This document shows, piece after piece, positions 12,295-23,900 of a stretch of DNA of 64,000 nt (position 1 is its first letter; each line of letters starts with the position of its first letter). A program made the position numbers and the translations under genes. The notes beneath the pieces are model-generated. The model made no database searches. It saw nothing but the letters and a program-made list of their open reading frames with translations, and was not told the origin of the DNA. The DNA is from Yamagishiella unicocca (taxonomy: Eukaryota; Chlorophyta; Chlorophyceae; Chlamydomonadales; Volvocaceae), in NCBI GenBank assembly GCA_003116995.1, contig BDSL01000005.1, positions 1,116,001 through 1,180,000 of the forward strand. The letters are read 5' to 3'.

Positions 12295-15200
12295 ATGCTT
12301 CCATTTACCAGCCGCGGCGCAGCCATGGCGCCAGCGGATGGCGGCACGGAGGCCAGCAGGCGCATGCATGAGTACCTGCTGTCCAAGCAACGTAAGCAGG
12401 AGGAGTACTGGCTGCGGAAGTACGGCAAGGTGCTTCAGGCAGCGCCGCCCAGCGTCGGGAAGCCGAGCGGCAGCCCGCGCCTGCCACCCATCAGCGGCGG
12501 CGGCAGCGAAATCTTCTCGGAACACAGCGGCAATGCCGGGCTCTCCGGCAGCCCGAGCGCAGGCAGCGGCCTGCTGCCGCCCATCCACGGCGCCCAAGCC
12601 ACCCCGCCGCTCGGCAGCCTGCTCCCGCACCAACACCACCGGCAGCCCAAGGGCAGTGCGCCCATATTCCACGCCAATGAGCCCGTTAAGGACTTCTTCA
12701 CCCGCAACGCCCGCCAGCCGCGCGCCAGCGGCGTCGCTGCGGGCCCGTCGCGTGACGAGTACGGCAACATGCTGCCTCCCAACCACCGGCCAGCGGAGCC
12801 GTACCGCAGGGGCATGCCGACCCAGCTGCCCCCCATGGGCGGGGACTACGGTTACGGCTCGCAATCGCCTCAGCAGATCCCTAGCGCTGGGGACGTGGTC
12901 GAGGAAGGCGCGGGCCCCTGGCAGGAACAGCAAGATTACCAGCAAGCGCCGTCGCCGCAGCAGCACGCCTACCAGCAGCAGCAGCAGCAGCAACAGGCCT
13001 ACCAGCAACCGAACAGCCACAGCTCGTCTCCTGTGTCGTACCCTCAACCGCCAACGGTCCACGCCCCGGCGTTCGGTCAGTCGCCGCGGGGAGCTCAGCG
13101 CCAGCAGCACCGGGCGCACACCTCGGGCGCGATGCCTCGCAGCCTGCCGCCGCTGCAGCACGAGCCTTCCTCGACCCGTGGGACGCACCACGGGCCCTCC
13201 AGCGGCGGCGGCGCGTCGTCATTGCACAACCCCAACAAGCCGCTCCGGAACCTGGAGATGGAGCTAACGGTCATCCGAGTGAGTGGGGTCGCCTCGTGCC
13301 CGCGGCGGCGGCGCGGCGGCGGCGGCGCGGAGTCGCTAGTATTGGATGCGAGATACGAGATGCGGGATGCCGGATGGGGGGGGCATCATTGAGGGGGACG
13401 TAAGGGCGGCGACCGACATCACCCTGACACACACTGGAACCCGCCACTCACCTCGTTGCTGCTGCTGCCGCTGCTGCCGCTGCAGGCCATCAAGTCGCGC
13501 GAGGACGTGCTGGAGCGGCTCCGAATCGCCGGGGGCAAGCTGGACAGCGGCTTCGGCGGCGCGGCGCCGGTGGTGCTGTCGGCCGTGGACCCCCTCGTGC
13601 GCCTGTTCTACCGGCTGGTGGGCACCTTGCGGCAACGCACCCTAGACGCTATTGAGGCCATCGCCGCCTGGCGCCGCAAGGTACGAAACACACGCCGCCC
13701 CCCACCCCCTCGGCTTGCTAGTCCACGGGCTCTACTCAACACCCACGCCGTGCGCCCTCCCTCACCCACCCACCCACCCACCCACCCACCCACGGGTCTT
13801 CCTCGAAACCCACCCACCCGTCCGTCCGTCCCTTCCCCCCACTTGTAATGTCCCACGGGTCGCGCGGGTTGCGGCGGAACCTGTCGTACACTGCCGAGCC
13901 CGTACTCGGACCTCCCCTCCTTCCCTTCACCTCCGCCCCTCACCCTTGTGGTGTGCCCTCCGTGCTGGATCCTGCCGTACGTTACGGTACGGTGCGCAGA
14001 TCAGCCCGTCCGACCCGTTCATCTACTACGGTGTGGATTACCTGGCCGCCATAGGGCCCGACGTGGGTTTCTTGGACGAGCTGCCCTTCCTTCGCTCTCG
14101 GCTCACCTTCGGCCGGGCAGCTGACGACCCCTTCCTGGCCGAGGTCACACCGGATGGCATCCCCATCGAGGAGGCCACCACCTGCGACCTGCGGCGAGGT
14201 GCGCGAGAGGGAGGGGGGACAGAAGTAGGCGTGAGAAGGATGCACGGGAAGTAGGCATGAGGGAGTTGTACCTTGCACGGGAAGAAGGAAGGAATACGGC
14301 GGAGAGGTGGTGGTGCAGGCTGCTGCCAGCGCTCAGGCGGGTACGCACACGGGCATGTGGCTCATGTGTTTGCGTCGTATCTGTCAGCTGCGGTTCGGAG
14401 GATAGGTGGTCGCTTGGAAGGATCTGTCTCCTGCGGTTCCATCCTTTTGTGCCGCTATCTCATCTACCCTCATCTCCCCTCATCGCAGGCGGCCAGCGCT
14501 TCTCTTCGGACGCGCTCCGAATCCGCATGGCTCGCAAGGTGCTGGCGCAGTACTGCGGACGGCCGCTCCAGAACCCAAGTTCGTACATGTTGGACGGCGG
14601 CACCAGCAGCAGCGACAAGCTCAACGCAGAGCGCTCCCAGCAGGCTGCGCTGGAGGACGAGCAGCGGCTGCAGCAGATGCTGCGGTCGGTTTCGCCGCCG
14701 GTGGTGCCGGTTGATGCCTTCCCGGCCCCCGTGCTTCGCGCCATCACTCCCCCCGAGGTCTTTGACGTGGCCACCGGGTTCTCGCCTGGGTATAGGGGCC
14801 AGGGCGAGGAAGAGGGGGAGGAGGAGGAGCGGGCGGAGGCGCAGCCGGCGACGCAGGAGCGGGAGGAGGAGCAGGCAGCAGAGCCGCCACAGCAGGAGGA
14901 GGAGGAGGAGGAGCTGCCGCAGCAGCAGCAGCTGGCGGCGGTGGCGGAGGAGGAGGAGGAGGGCGAGGACGTGAGGGCCAGTGTCGATCAGGGTACGATG
15001 GAGCAGGAGTTGGAGGAGCTGCCGGCGGAGGCAGAGACCCCGGCCGACGGCGCCGAAGCGTACGACGAGGCGGCGCAGGACGAGCAGGACGAGCAGCCGG
15101 ACGACCTGTTGGTGTTCCAGGACGACAACGACTTTATCGATTTTGCTTTGGACGCCATCATCGCCTCCCTGGAGCCCCCCTACGCCAGCGGCATGCAGTC

Positions 15201-17097
15201 CGGCGAATTCACGGTCGCTGGCTGGGAGATTGACCAGCAGCTGGAGGAGGTGGTGAGAGGGATCGCGTCGCCGGAGCGGCCCATGCGGACGAGCATGTCG
15301 TCACCGGGGCGCGGCGCCGGAAGCCGGAGCGGCATCGTGCCGCCGTCACGAGGTCGCGTCGCGTCGCCGTCGCGACAAAGCGTCGCGCCGCCGTCGCGCG
15401 GCGGCATGCCCGCGCCGCTGTACGGCGGCGACGTAACGCCAACGCCGCCGTCGCGCGGCGGCGTCGCTGCTGCCCCCTGGGCAGGGGCCGACAGCTCGCC
15501 CCTTCCAACGCCGCCGTCCTCCTTCGCAGGCAGAATACCGCAGCCGCCGTCGGACCCCAAGCCGCCCTCCAGGGGGGGCGCCGCGCCGCCGTCCCGTGGG
15601 TCGCTCGCCGACCCTGACACGGCTAAGCCGCCGTCGTCCCGTGGCTCGCGCATCCCGACGCCGCCAACCGCGCCGCGCGTGCCCACACCCCCCTCGGCGC
15701 CGCGCCCCGGCAGCAGCGGTATGGGCGCGGACGGACGCCCACCGGTGCGATTGCACCTCCGGCCCGGCAGCCGCGGCATCGACATGGGGCTCAGCATGGA
15801 CGGCGCGGGCCCAGTGCAGGCGTACGACGCGGGCGAGGCCCCGCCCTCCGCATCCGGGCGCCCGCCGGTGCGTGTGCACCTCCGGCCCGGCAGCCGCAGC
15901 GTCGGCATGGGGCTCAGCATGGATGGCGAGCCGCCGGCGGCGCCATCGGGCTTCGATGTGCAGGGGTACGCGGACGAGGCCGCTGCCTCCAGGGAGATGG
16001 AGGACTCGGCGCAGGAGGACGGGGAGGGAGAGGGAGGCGAGGCGTCAGGGCGGCCGCCGGTGCGGGTGCACCTTCGCCCTGGCAGCCGCGGCCTGGACAT
16101 GGGCCTGAGCATGGACTCGGAAGCGCCCGTGCAGCCGCAGACGATGGACGGCCTGCCGGCGATAAACGAGGACGGCAGCGCGTACTTTCCGGAAGACGCC
16201 CAGGACGACGGCGGTTCGAGCCCGGGCAGCCGCCCGCCGGTGCGGGTGCATTTGCGGCCCAGCAGCCGCGACGTCAACATGGGGCTCAGCATGGACGACG
16301 ATTCGCCGCTGCAGGCGTCGGTGACTGTCCTGGCGGCCATGGGCGGCTACGAAGGAGCGGCGGAGACCAGCAGCAGCCTGGACGCTGCCGGCCGGCCGCC
16401 GGTGCGGGTACATTTGCGGCCTAGCAGCCGTGAAGTGACTATGGGGATCAGCATGGACGGGGACGGGCCGCTGCAGGCATCCGTGGATGGCCTCCCGCCG
16501 ATTAACGAGGACCTGAGCGCTCGCTTCCCGGAGGGCCCGCAGAGCTATCGCGGCAGCGGCGCAGGCTACGACGGCCCGCCGCCGGTGCGGGCTTACCTCC
16601 GGCCCGGGAGCCGCGACGCCAACACGGACCTCAGCATGGACGGCGACGGGCCGTTGCAAGCGTCTGTGACCACGCTGGCGGCCTTTGGGGAGGACGACGC
16701 TGAAGAGGCCGGCAGCAGCCTGGGCCCGGCCAGCCGGCCGCCGGTGCGGATGCACTTGCGGCCTAGCAGCCGTGAGGTAAACATGGGGCTCAGCATGGAC
16801 GGAGACGGGCCGCCGCCGCCGGTCGCGAGCACCTCTGTGGACTTGGGCTACCCGCGGCCGCCGTCACAGCCCCAGGGCTCCACGTCCGACTCGGTGTTGG
16901 ACTCCCAGATGTTGCCCTCCCTGGACGGCCTCGCACAGCCTGTACAGGGGCCCTTGTCAGCCCGGAGCAACCGAGCGAGCCTCAGGTCGGCCCGGAGCAA
17001 CAGCGGGTCGCGACCCAGCAGCGCCACACCCACGCCGCGGGACGAGCTGTACTCATCCCGGCCGAGCAGCGCCGTACCCACGCCGCGGGACGGTTGA
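12295..17097 (+). CDS. Unrecognised large protein with conserved helical core and seven RPPVRxHLRP repeats
   Basis: Four exons: 12295-13278, 13486-13680, 14000-14198 and 14489-17097, all in phase, giving about 1328 residues. A second in-frame ATG at 12325 has the better context (GCCATGGCG) and may be the true start. Residues 1-330 are Gln/Pro/Ser-rich with a poly-Gln run. Exons 2-3 encode a compact, non-repetitive core (SREDVLERLRIAGGKLDSGF; SPSDPFIYYGVDYLAAIGPD) that looks like the conserved domain. An acidic Glu/Gln region follows, then a Ser/Pro/Arg-rich stretch with PPSRGG repeats. The C-terminus has seven units of consensus RPPVRVHLRPGSR, a three-residue spacer and MGLSMD. I do not recognise the family. 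A cilium or cytoskeleton-associated scaffold is only a guess from composition. The ends are disordered, so the core exons are the part to search with. Confidence 0.78.
15733..16815 (+). repeat. Seven coding repeats RPPVRxHLRPxSRxxxMGLSMD
   Basis: Seven degenerate units, spaced about 45-60 codons apart, begin at about 15733, 15857, 16051, 16219, 16393, 16576 and 16735. The core is nearly invariant: a basic RPPVRxHLRP part, Ser-Arg, then MGLSMD. Spacers vary (VQAYDAG, LQASVTVLAAM, LQASVDGLPPINED), and some share QASV. Unit 6 is the most diverged (PPPVRAYLRPGSR, then TDLSMD). Core conservation against spacer drift suggests a selected linear motif. Confidence 0.85.
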
Positions 17098-17941
17098 CAG
17101 TTGGCGCATGGTTCTGCAGACGGTTGACAGCTGTACTCCCGTCTCAAAACTTGCTGTCGGGCGGGGGCTGTAGGTGTAGGTGGGACTGAGGACCCGTGGT
17201 GGTGGGGCTGTTTGCGTGTGTATGGTGGAGTATTGCGGTGACGGGGGGTTGTGATGACCGTTGGCGCGCGAGGATGAGCACCGCGGGGTTCGAAGGCTGT
17301 CGGTTTTGAGTGCGATTTGGAAGTTTTGGCGGGGTTGGGGCTTTTTTGCGGGGCTAGGGTACCTTGGCAATGCTGTCGTGTTGGCGCTGAGGTGGCAGTG
17401 AGGGCAGCAGGTGGCGGCGCAGCGGGGAAGTACTATGCAGCGACGTGGGGATGGCATCTTCGGGTGGATGGACGGCGTGAGGATGTGTTTTACACTTGTT
17501 GTGGGCCGCGGTCCGGATCCCAGAATTATTCCACCGATGCCGGCGGCTAGCCCGCCGGCCGCCTGGGCTGTAGCGGCCTGTAGAAGCGGATGCGCGGTCC
17601 TGCGGTTCGGCTGTTGCCGCTCCCTGGATTGCTGCCGCGAAGTGCAGCCGCCGCGACTAGAGCTTCAGGTTCGGGCTGCCGCCTCGGACGTGACGTGTAG
17701 CAGGCTTGTGCGGTTGTGCAGGTTGGGTCGCTGTCACGTGATTGCGGTGGCGTCAGCTCAACTATCTCCGCGTTGTGCTGTATGTGCGCTGGCTGGAGGG
17801 CGCGGGTGCGGTGGACACCCTTATGCCCGACTCCACGGCTGCCAATCTTCGACTCCCCAAAAACGTACGAGGTTCATGGCCGATGCTTAAACGAGTGATG
17901 ACGGTGGTGGTTGTTGCGGTCGCACACGAGGCGGTCGTACA
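17098..17941. other. Convergent intergenic region, 3' UTRs
   Basis: 844 bp between the stop codons of two convergent genes. It should contain both 3' untranslated regions. On the minus strand a TGTAA (plus TTACA at 17490-17494) is a possible poly(A) signal for the PpiC-rhodanese gene. No coding signal seen. Confidence 0.5.
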
Positions 17942-20604
17942 TTAGTATAGCGGTACGGAGGCGTCTACGCGCGAATAGTTGTCGATGCCTCCTGTGACGT
18001 TCTTGACATCAGTGAAGCCGCTTTGGACGAGGAACTGCAGTTCATTGGGGGAGTGGTGTGTGTGTGTGTGTGTGTGTGTGTGTATTGTCACTGGGCAAAG
18101 CACCCGACGAGTGGAGGTGCTGTTGAGCGAGGGCGAGCTATGCACCCAACTATAGACCCTTGCGACATAGGGACAGCCAGTGGCAGTGAGGCAGGCATCT
18201 GGGAGGTGAGGGTGAACGGGAGGTACTGTACTCTCACGCTGGTGCTGGTGCTGCTCATATTGCGGCATGACTAATGCCATATGACGACGGTTGTAGATGT
18301 GGCTTTCCGGTGTTTGTTTGGTACGAATGCCGGGGGGCCCGCCCGACGGTGTGGTTTAAGGATTGAGGAGGGGGACGGCATTTGTTGTAATGACTGGGCC
18401 CCGTCCGTCTTTTGGAATGTTGGAGTGATGTGCAGCGCGGAGGGGCCGCCGCGGTTTACCTGTTGACACCACTGTTGCGTGATGGACATGATGAAAGTGA
18501 GCTCGGGCGCTGTAAGCTATGTGGCTTTCCTAACGCTGCCAACTGCTCTCCTCATCCTGGCAAGCTGCAGCACCTAACGCTACCCGTATCCCCTAGCTAG
18601 AGCAAAAGCTCGAGTACAAACGTATGCCTAGACAACCGCCCTTGGCTGATGAGCAGCTGACATTCGTCGCAGCTCATGACACGACACATTGCCCCGTACC
18701 ATCCCGCGACACAAGCTTAGGACACATCGTACTACCAACGGGCGCTGGTACGCATGGCACCCTGAGCCACCCTGGAGCAGTGCAACATCCGTGCGTTTGG
18801 GTTTTACGCCAATCCCGAGCTTGACTAGCGCAACCTGCGGCTCGTCGCTCCCACGCCACGGGGAAGGCCAGGTTGGCTGTTCAACCCGCACCTGCGACAT
18901 CTGCATGGACCTGACGCCATGGTGGCACAGCACCACCGTCTCTCGCTCCGGGTCGAGCCGCTGCGCGATGTCGCCGGACCACTCGCTGAACTGGCTGAGC
19001 GGCATGAGCCGGAAGCCAGGCAGTCGCGCCAACTGCCACTCCCACAGCTCCCGCACGTCCACCAGCTGCACGTCCTCCAGCAGCGCTGGGCTGGCCAGCA
19101 GCTCGGCCAGGGCTTCCACCGGCATCTGATGCACCGCGGACTGGTACCTGGCGGTGTTGGTGTTGGTGGGTGGTGGTGGTGGAGGTGGTGGGTTTCGAGG
19201 AAGACCCGTGAATGCGAGAAAAAACCGTGTGTGTTGTTGTTGTGGTGGTGGTGTTGTGGTTGAGGTGTGTGTGGGGGGATGATGCTGGGCAAAGTGATTG
19301 CTATAGTGGGCGGCAAACTCTAAACGGTAGGGCCATCGGGTGCTGGTGCTGGTGGTTTGGTACCGTGACGTAATGGACCCAACCAACCCAGATCGATTAC
19401 CGGCATGTAACCACCGCTACTGTCAAACATCGCTACACCTAGTACGTGACGTAGCAGAAGCAGAAGCGGAAGCGCCCGCCAGGGACCCCCGAACGTACTT
19501 GTCGTTGAGGATCTTGATTACGTGCAGGCCGCGGCCCGTGGTGGCGCGCACGACGGCGCCGACAGGGGCCGCGAATGCCGCCGCCTCAAACTGCGTGCAG
19601 GCAGGTGGGTTGGTTTACACGGGGGATGTGAGGAGGAGGCCCAGGGGGCGACCTCGGCCTATGGAACTGGGCGCATGCGGAGGGCCTCCGAGTGGCAGGG
19701 GCCCCAGGTGCTTGCGGGGCATCAAGAGGGCATCAAGGGCCGGGTCCTGCTGCGCTGAAGGGCCCAGGTCCAGCTGTTCACCATGTCCAGCTTGTTATCA
19801 GGTCCAGCTCTCTACCAGGTTGCCATCAGACGCGTCAAGTGGCCACCCCACCACCCACTCACGCATCCAAAAGCCTGCCTGCCCACCCACCTGCCTTTGG
19901 TTTCTCCTCCTCATGTGTCAAATACGCGTGCCTACGCAACCCACCCACCCACTTCCCACGTCGAGTAATCGGTCCTTTTTCGCAATCCACAAACCTCTGA
20001 CCAAACGGTTTCCTACTCGGCTTCATAGTCTACGGGCTTTCCTCAACCCACCCACCCACCCACCCACCCACCCACCCGCCCACCCGCACACCTGCGGGAA
20101 GAAGGTGCCCCTGGTGATCCAGCCCAGCTCGCCCCCCTTCTTAGCCGAGCCGCAGCTGGAGTGCTTGCGAGCCAGGTCATCGAACGCCGCGCCGCCTGGA
20201 GCAGTCATCGCACGGCCGCAAAGTGCCGTACATGGGGTTTGAATGGCCGTTTCTCCCCATCCTCGCGGTTCCAGTAATCAACCTCCAGCCCGTCAGGCCA
20301 AATGCTCGCATCTCAGCCCTTACGCTTTTCATGCGATCGACGGGCAAAGCTAGGATTGCGAGTCTCTCCTTGCAATTGCAAGCCACCCTTCCCTGCGGCA
20401 CCTACCAACGAGCTTTGACTCAATTTCGTCAGCGAGAGATGATTGTTCGGCAGCCAGCAGGATGTGCGCCACCTTGACGACACGCTCGCCAGCTTGCGCA
20501 TGCGCCGCGACGGTCCGGCGGGCGGGCGCCGACGCGGAGCGAAAAGGTGCGAGCCGGGCGCACCGCAGCCTGGACACAGGCCCACAGAAGGCGCTGCAAA
20601 GCAT
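17942..20604 (-). CDS. PpiC (parvulin)-rhodanese fusion protein, probably plastid
   Basis: Five exons, all phase-consistent: 20604-20406, 20195-20092, 19590-19499, 19147-18892 and 18034-17942, giving 247 residues. Residues 1-45 are Arg/Ala/Ser-rich and resemble a chloroplast transit peptide. A parvulin-type peptidyl-prolyl isomerase domain follows (KVAHILLA; FDDLARKHSSCGSAKKGGEL; GWITRGTFFPQ; GAVVRATTGRGLHVIKIL). A C-terminal rhodanese domain then has LVDVRELWEW and the active-site loop VVLCHHGVRS, in which the catalytic Cys is present. The gene ends NVTGGIDNYSRVDASVPLY. The order and size match the plant rhodanese-like/PpiC-domain chloroplast proteins. The intron before the last exon is 857 bp and splits the rhodanese fold just after the active-site loop. 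Function is inferred: proline isomerisation in protein folding plus possible sulfur transfer. Confidence 0.9.
18055..18083. repeat. (TG)n microsatellite in intron
   Basis: An almost pure TG run lies just upstream (in transcript sense a CA/pyrimidine tract) of the last 3' splice site of the PpiC-rhodanese gene, where it can serve as the polypyrimidine tract. Confidence 0.9.
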
Positions 20605-20911
20605 GTTTCTTCTTTGCGTGCAAGTGTCAAGGCTGCTTTCGCGGCAGATAGCAGCGATTATAGGACAGAAATCCAGAAGAGCTTCGAGGTATTTCTATCT
20701 AAATGGGTTTCCCTGAATGCAAGCGTCTGGTCATGTACAAGTTGGAGCTTCCGATGCGCTGTACGGCATGCAATTCTTTGAAGGCCGAGACAGCTGGGTA
20801 CGGCCCAGCCCGGCCCGGTACGTAGCGCGATTGGCAGCCTGTGTGATGTTGTCCTTATGAATTCTTACACCTTTACTGGACCTTGGAGGTAGATCAAAGT
20901 GGTTGTGCTTC
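20605..20911. promoter_or_regulatory. Short divergent intergenic region (candidate bidirectional promoter)
   Basis: Only about 307 bp separate the start codons of the minus-strand PpiC-rhodanese gene and the plus-strand RFWD3-like gene, so the two 5' UTRs and promoters must share this stretch. No convincing TATA box was seen. The exact width depends on the inferred 16-nt first exon of the RFWD3-like gene. Confidence 0.5.
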
Positions 20912-23900
20912 ATGAGCCCCTCGCCCCGTGAGTTAGAGCAGGCCTGTCGCTGGGAACTGTCGCGACAATCGATTGATCGGTAACGCTTACGATGGCTACA
21001 CGTTTTACATTACAGCAATCATAATTGAAGACGAGGAGGAGGAGGGCAACCGTGGCACCACCGCGACAAATGGGCAACAGGCGCCAACAGGCCCGCAGAT
21101 TTCTACCGAAGCAAATGATTGCATCATTTGCTATGAGCCATATTCAGAAGGCGATGGGCATAAACCGGCGGTCCTGAAGTGCGGCCACCACGCGGGTGAG
21201 GCCCACGGAGATGTGACGTCGCGCGTTCAGAAAGCACGCGCCCCAACCGCTGCCTCTTCCGTGTCTTTCCTAACAAATCTAAGGCTGGATGGGTTTGTCC
21301 TGTACCTCTGCACTGCGTGTTGCGTCCGCCCACAGGGGAGAGTTGTATGAAGAAGTGGCTGCGCAGCAGCAAGTTCTGCCCCACATGCCGGAAGCCGTAA
21401 GCATCGGAGGCAACTGTATCATCCTAACAAAGTCGCGTTGCATGATTCGGTGATGCGGCGATGTGGCGAAATGGCGGGACAACGTGTACGAAGCTTAATA
21501 GATGTTTGACGGGTTGGTTGCTCACGTTCCTCCATCGGCTATCGTCCTACCCTATAAATTGCCGCAACTCTACACCCACTCAAAGGGACCCGCATCCCGA
21601 CCCTTCGCACGGCTTCCTAAATGTCTCGTTGCGTTCCTCCCCCCCTTTTCCCATGTCCCCACTCATGTGATTTCACCCCGCATCCCCCGCTCGCCAGACC
21701 GCCGCTGGCACCCCTCCCTTAGCGCCTGTTAGTTTTCCTCCTCCGTCTCCTATGTCTTATAAACGGGTAATTCTCGCCACGCACACCCCTTCAGCGCCCG
21801 GCCGAGAGACCTGGTCCCCGTCTTCAACCTGCCCACGGTGGTGGTGGCCGCATCCAATGCCGTGCCGGCGGCATCTGCTGCGGCGGCCGCCGGCGCCAAT
21901 CCCACGGAGCTAGCCCAGAAGGAGATAATGTTGCAGAAGGTGCAACGAGCGTACAGCGTGGCAGATAAGGTAGGAGGTTTTCAGCGGCTGAGTGGCGTTT
22001 CAGGGGCTGGGGGCGTGTTGTTGCGTGAACCTAGCAGAACCACACGAAACACAAACCGATGCTTTGGAGGATGGTTGATTGACTAAACGCTGAAATATAG
22101 CAGGAGATCCTCTAACAAGCGGAGGTGTATGTCTCTAACAGGTATGGTCCATCACCACTTAGCATCTACCCTAATCTTCGATCTGGGTCGTGCTGTCGGT
22201 ACTCCGTTCCGTGCTCTGCCCACTCGGACGCTCTCAATGCTCAGGAGGCGAAGCGGCTGCGAACGGAGCTGGAAACCACGCAGCGAAAGATGGCTGCGAT
22301 GCTGGAGGCCCACAAGCAGCAAACGGCAGCTGCCGAGAAGGCACAGCACGCGCAGCGGCTGACGCAGACGCACCCGCAGCAGCACTTGGTGATGCATTCG
22401 CATGGGATGCCTCCTCCGAGCCAACAACACCGCTTCGCGCCGGGATCCGGTTGGCCACGGCCTCACGCCTTCGGTGTGAGCCCCGCGCAGCCGAACGGCA
22501 ACCACCACGGCCACAGCAGCAGCAGCGCCGTACAACCTCTACAACCTCCGCCGCACCACTGCGTGCCCATGCAGCCGCCGCATCCTGCTGGGACCGCTGC
22601 TGCGGCCCCCTGGCACAGCGGGCCTGCTGGCGGCAGCTACTACGGCAGCGGCGGCGTGCAGCAGCCGCCGCCGGGAGGGCCCATTGGGGCCCCCTCCGGA
22701 CCGCAGTATGCGGCCACCATGCCGCCGATGGGGGCGGGAGCTGCTGGGGCCAGCACACAATGGGCTCCGACTGGAAGCACACTGCCAAACCCGACGGGGT
22801 ATGCATCAGGCTTCGGCGGCGGTGGCGGTGGCGGCCAGATGGCACCACCGCCACAGCACCCTGGCCAGCCGCCCGTGTTGGCCTCCTCCTCCTCCATCGC
22901 AGGGTCCATGTGGGGAAACTTTACCAGCGGTGCCTGTCAGTACGACGGGACGCGCGGCATGTACGGCGCGCTGCCACAGCAGCAGCGGCAGGCAGCGGGG
23001 CTGGCGTTTCCGCAGCCGCCCGGTGCGCTTGCGGGCACCGCAGGCGGGGGAGCTGTCGGCGGCGGTCTGCGGGACTTTGAGCAGATGTTCGGTGTGGCGG
23101 TGGAGGGCTGTCGGCTGCTGGCGGTGGACGTGGCTGGGTCGCGGGTGCTGGTTTCGGAGAACCCAGGCGGTAATGCTTGCATCCGGAAGATCAGCATGTT
23201 GGCGCCTGAGGTGAGCGTGGGGCAGAGGGCGAGAGCGAGGAGTGGCGGCGAGGTGATGGGGTCTGTGAACAAACCCACCGACCCACCTTAACGTAAAACC
23301 CCACTCACCCAAATTTCAGTTCTGTAAAATTCCAACCCTCGCCGCAGAGCTTTACGCGCATCCGGCTACCAGTCAACGCCGGCATCATTTACGACATGCA
23401 ACTGCCAACCGAACGCCTCACCCTGGGGTCGTCCTCCTCCTCCGCCAGCCGGCTGGCGGCCGTTGTGACGCGCGGCTCGGGTCTTTGCCTGGTGTGCCCC
23501 CGCTCCGACAGCGTCGTGGCCTCATTCACCGGCCTGCCGCACCGCCCCTGGAGCTGCAGCTGGGTACCGGAATCACCCGGCCCGCCGCAAGGCGGCGCCG
23601 GCGCCGCATCGGGGCCCTATGGCGAGCACTTGCTGGTTGCAGGGCTAGAGAAGGGCCACCTCGCCCTCCTGGACACGCGACGAACCGACAGGCCCGTGGC
23701 GGTGCTGGCCGCGTTGCAGCATGCGCCCGGGGGCTGTGCCCAGCTGCCGGTGCGGGCCGTGGCGGCGTTGCCGTCGGTGTTGGCGTCGACGGGGGTAGCC
23801 CTGCCGGTCGTGGGCGTGGAGGGGCAGCTGCAGCTGCAGCAGCCGCCTGTGGAGGGCGCTGACGACGGAGGCGTGCTGTGGCCGACGTGTGTGCTGTCAT

